A stretch of DNA of 63,159 bases, taken from Byssothecium circinans (taxonomy: Eukaryota > Ascomycota > Dothideomycetes > Pleosporales > Massarinaceae). Under the pieces are notes generated by a model. The model ran no database searches. It was not told the DNA's origin and saw nothing but the letters and a program-made list of their open reading frames with translations. Position 1 is the stretch's first letter, and each line of letters begins with the position of its first letter. This document shows positions 60,031 to 63,159 of the stretch, one piece after another. A program made the translations under genes and the position numbers. The stretch lies in assembly GCA_010015675.1 (NCBI GenBank), contig ML976979.1, positions 1,256,694-1,319,852 of the forward strand, in the 5' to 3' direction.

Positions 60031-60975
60031 TAAGAAAGCAAGGGAGGTTTGAAAGATATTTAAATAACAATAGAAGTTATTTAAATATAAAAATATAAAA
60101 GCTGTATAAAGATAGCTCTTACATAAAGCTACTAGTAGTAGAAGAGGCTAGTAGTATAGTAGGTAGTAGGTAGAAAGTAATGTAAAATAGTAAGCTTAAT
60201 AGCTTATATAATAAGCTAAGATATTATTATGTTATAGTTTAGGCTTTTCTCTATAACATATTAAAATTTAGTATAAATTGGTTGACTAGTTATTTTACTA
60301 TAACAAGTCAAAAACAACAACCTTTTGATTTCTAGTACTTTGGTACAACTGCTTTGTACTAGGTACTTAGTAATCATAAAAATTACACTATATTCTTGAT
60401 AGTGTATTTTAGTGTATATTACACTCATTTAGAAGAATTTTTTTTTAGTTTATATAGAGGCTAAGTACCTCTACTTTGGACCTAAGTACTTACTAAACTA
60501 TTTCTAGTTAGTAAGGTACTTATTTAATATATGTACTTATTTTAGGCTAAATATAGCCTAATACTAATATAGCTAGTATTAGACTAGCTATTATTAGTTA
60601 GTTAGTTCTAGAGCTTTCTATTTGATTTTAAATTAATTTGGATTTCAAATCAAAGATCATAGATCATTAGGTAATAGATCTCGATCTATGCTAGATCTCA
60701 GATCATTAGGTAATAGATCTCGATCTATAGTATAGGAAATACTCAGGGCTAGTATAGGATATACTTAGGACTGAATGTATATAAATAAGTGCTATAGGCC
60801 TACTTAAAATCAATCACTTTAGCTATTACTTTCTACCTACTATCTACTATACTACTAGCCTCTTCTACTGCTAGCGGCTTTATGTAAGAGCTATCCTTAT
60901 ACAGCTTTTATATTTTTATATTTAAATAACTTTTATTATTATTTAAATATCTTTCAAACCTCCCTTGCTTTCTTA
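60031..60975. mobile_element. 945-bp non-autonomous element with about 150-bp terminal inverted repeats
   Basis: The left end begins TAAGAAAGCAAGGGAGGTTT and the right end is its reverse complement, both next to a TA duplication (60029-60030 and 60976-60977). The inverted arms extend about 150 bp (left to about 60185, right from about 60835) with small indels. The middle has no coding frame but holds a direct repeat of GATCATTAGGTAATAGATC at about 60660-60728. The TA target suggests a MITE or foldback element mobilised by a Tc1/mariner-type transposase. It sits where the older pogo copy breaks off. Confidence 0.75.
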
Positions 60976-62800
60976 TAGGTTATGAGCCCGGGATTAGCTA
61001 CTAGGACTATTTCTTAATAGTTTTAATAGCTATATAGCTTGGCTAGGTTAGTATAACCTATCTGAAAGAGACTTAACTAGGCAAGCTCTGCAGACTAGGC
61101 CTAGAGTAATCTAGTAACCTAGGGACTAAGCTTATTCACCTATCCTTACTTAAACCCTATAACTATTATTATATTAATATAAAACTATTGTTTTATATTA
61201 ATATAGTAATAGGAACCCTTCTATGGTGCATAGAAGGGGACCCACCTATTAGGAGTTAGCTATTAGCTAGTAGCTTTCAAATTCTAGGTGCATACCTTAG
61301 GGTAAAAGGCAAGAGGTAAGCTTAGAACTATTTGCATCTAAGTCTTAGCCGTCTTATTACTTACTAAGTAAAAACTATAATGATATTAGTCATTAAGAAC
61401 TATTAGTTAAGACTGTTAGTATCTTAATAACTACTTATAGTTAGTTCTTAGAATAATTTAGAAGTTATTCTAAGTACTTAGTAAGAATAGGATTAAAGAA
61501 ATAAGTCTTTATAACTTAGTTACTATAAAGGTATTACTAGTTATTAGTTATATTATATAAGGCCAGAGTTATACTAGATATAACAGTAACCTTTTATAAT
61601 ATATACTAATATCTTTAATACTTTATACTATTCTAAGTTCTTTTTACTTTCTGATTTTTATAAAGATATTTATATCTATATAAGTATAGGCCAGAGTTAT
61701 ACAAGATACAACAGTAACCTAGTATTTATATATATATATATATATCTTATATAGAAATCTCTTGATAGATTCATTAGAGTAGGAGGAATCTCTATAAAAT
61801 CTATCTAAGACTCTTATAAGGCTAAGGGGTAAACTATATACAAACTATCTTCTAGATCTTTTAAGATTTAGCTATAAAGGGAAGACGTTTAGTATTTTAG
61901 TTGCTTTACTTGTAGTTATCCAACAAGCGTTAGCAGGATATCTACTTAAAGCTATATATAGCTATAGCATCTATAAGTCTATAGCTATAACAAGCTAGCC
62001 TATTAGTATTAAAAGGTTCAATCCCTTTTTCTACTTATTAGATTAAGGTAATTGTTAATACTATCTGGCTGTGAAAACCTTCCTAAAAAAGCTATTTAAT
62101 TAGTTATATAAGCTTACTATAAGCTATATAACTAGTTCATTCTTTTTCATTTATATATATCCTACTAGGATATAATAAAGGAAGAAGCCTAGATAAATAA
62201 CAATACTATTATATCCTTATTTATTTAAGTGCTTTTTAATACTTCATAAGTATAATTTTGGGCTAAGAAAACCTGCCCTAGTTATAAGAAGTAATTTGGC
62301 TGTATTGCCTTGCTTTTAACTACTATTTAAAGTTAAAAGTTTTATAGGCTTAATATATATAAGCCTTATATTATTATTCCAACATAAATTATTAAAGGCT
62401 GTTATTCCAATAATTGTTGATGCCAACATAAGAAAGTGTTGAAGATTTTTATTCCAACTTAAAAAGCTTAAGTTGATGATTAAATACTGAGTTATATCTC
62501 GTATTTTAGCCAAAGTTGTTTTATTATATACTATACTAGTTACAAAGTATATAAAAAATTGTTAAAAATAAAACAATTATAAAGACAACATTAAAAGCAC
62601 ATATAAGAGTCTCCTTTTATAAGTAATAGGCCTTATAGTAGATGTCGAAGTCATCTATACTATATTATTTAAGGCTATTACTTATTTACTTCTAGGTTAT
62701 TATTTTTATAGTTATCTAGCAATCTATCTATATATATAAATAATAGTATATATATATAAATCATATATATCTAACTATATATATCACTAAGTAACAACTC
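60976..62800. repeat. AT-rich degenerate repeat DNA
   Basis: Stops in all frames. Visible structures are a hairpin at about 61162-61211 (about 22-bp arms, around the loop TATTG) and a 33-bp block starting AGGCCAGAGTTATAC present twice in direct orientation (about 61559 and 61688). A short palindrome CCCTTCTATG/CATAGAAGGG lies near 61220. It probably derives from one or more LTR or DNA elements mutated beyond recognition. The frame at 62316-62513 is not credible as a gene. Confidence 0.5.
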
Positions 62801-62805
62801 TACTA

Positions 62806-63159
62806 GTTACATTAGTGTAGATAGTATTAGTTCTTTTCAAAAAGCTATAGAAAAGAACAATACTAAAGCTCCTAAAGATAAAAAAGATATAGAGCAAATT
62901 ATTAAAGAATTTGCCTATAGGGAGTAGAAAGATAGATTTGCACTATTTATAGAGGAATATTACTTTTCAGGGCAATATTCACTATTAGCAGATAAAGGCG
63001 TTCCTGCTTTAGACGTCTATATTACTATTACCTTTAAAAACAAAATAGAACTTATCCAAGCAATTAAAGATATACCTATAGAGGATATTATTAATTACTT
63101 AGATAAGCTATTTTTAGGTAATTAGGACCAAGCTTTGTTGTAGTCTGCTTTTATAGCAT
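62806..63159 (+). pseudogene. Retroelement gag-like fragment, cut by the window edge
   Basis: A plus-strand frame of about 110 codons reads coherently (SSFQKAIEKNNTKAPKDKKD, EEYYFSGQYSLLADKG, IELIQAIKDIPIEDIINYL) with a few TAG stops. Charged helical composition and position suggest a gag-type or other transposon protein, but no diagnostic motif is present. Confidence 0.35.

Noticed and set aside
61995..62030. T-arm-like stem AAAGG/CCTTT with loop TTCAATC, suggesting a tRNA or mitochondrial insert
   Set aside because: No complementary 5' acceptor strand or anticodon stem could be found upstream; it looks like chance in AT-rich repeat DNA.
1..63159. CRISPR array or bacterial operon structures
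   Set aside because: No regularly spaced repeats with unique spacers; the gene structure is eukaryotic.

Overview
The window is nuclear DNA of a filamentous ascomycete (Pezizomycotina; a Dothideomycete is my best guess, not provable here). The evidence is short spliceosomal introns of about 50-60 bp in most genes, fungal-only families (bifunctional diterpene synthase, Mim1, DUF3405, NACHT-TPR protein), and transposon copies riddled with stops at former Gln/Trp codons, as left by repeat-induced point mutation (RIP). GC-balanced gene-rich DNA occupies about 2.6-54 kb; the right 8 kb is an AT-rich transposon graveyard.

Left to right: (1) 1-2.6 kb, the N-terminal half of a dead hAT transposase and an array of TTGAG-type pentamers. 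(2) 2.6-13.6 kb, a labdane-type diterpenoid cluster: P450 A with one nonsense codon, P450 B heavily decayed, an intact bifunctional copalyl-diphosphate/kaurene-type synthase, and an intact P450 C. No GGPP synthase is visible. (3) 13.7-20 kb, a NACHT-TPR STAND protein, a secreted S1/P1 nuclease, and a nucleoside-phosphorylase-domain protein whose C-terminal half looks to me like a STING-type cyclic-dinucleotide-binding domain. That fusion is the most interesting object here. (4) 20.7-22.8 kb, a complete pogo/Fot-type element with near-perfect inverted repeats but a dead transposase, inserted just upstream of a CorA-like membrane protein gene (22.8-24.5 kb). (5) 24.7-26.8 kb, three small unrecognised genes. 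(6) 28.5-54.2 kb, conserved housekeeping and accessory genes: a DUF3405 protein, Shp1/p47, Mim1, Oxa1, a KDM5-type histone demethylase, Slx1, thymidylate kinase, and a 1606-residue zinc-finger/protein-kinase protein. (7) 54.2-63.2 kb, gene relics followed by AT-rich repeats, including a pogo-type element nested inside an older opposite-strand copy of its own family and a 945-bp element with about 150-bp terminal inverted repeats.

How they may work together: the diterpene synthase would cyclise GGPP and P450 C would oxidise the product, while the loss of P450s A and B suggests a shortened pathway. The NACHT-TPR, nuclease and phosphorylase/STING-like genes could be cell-death or self/non-self recognition parts. 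Mim1 and Oxa1 are neighbouring mitochondrial membrane insertases. All exon boundaries were inferred by eye from GT/AG signals, frame continuity and homology logic; no search was run.
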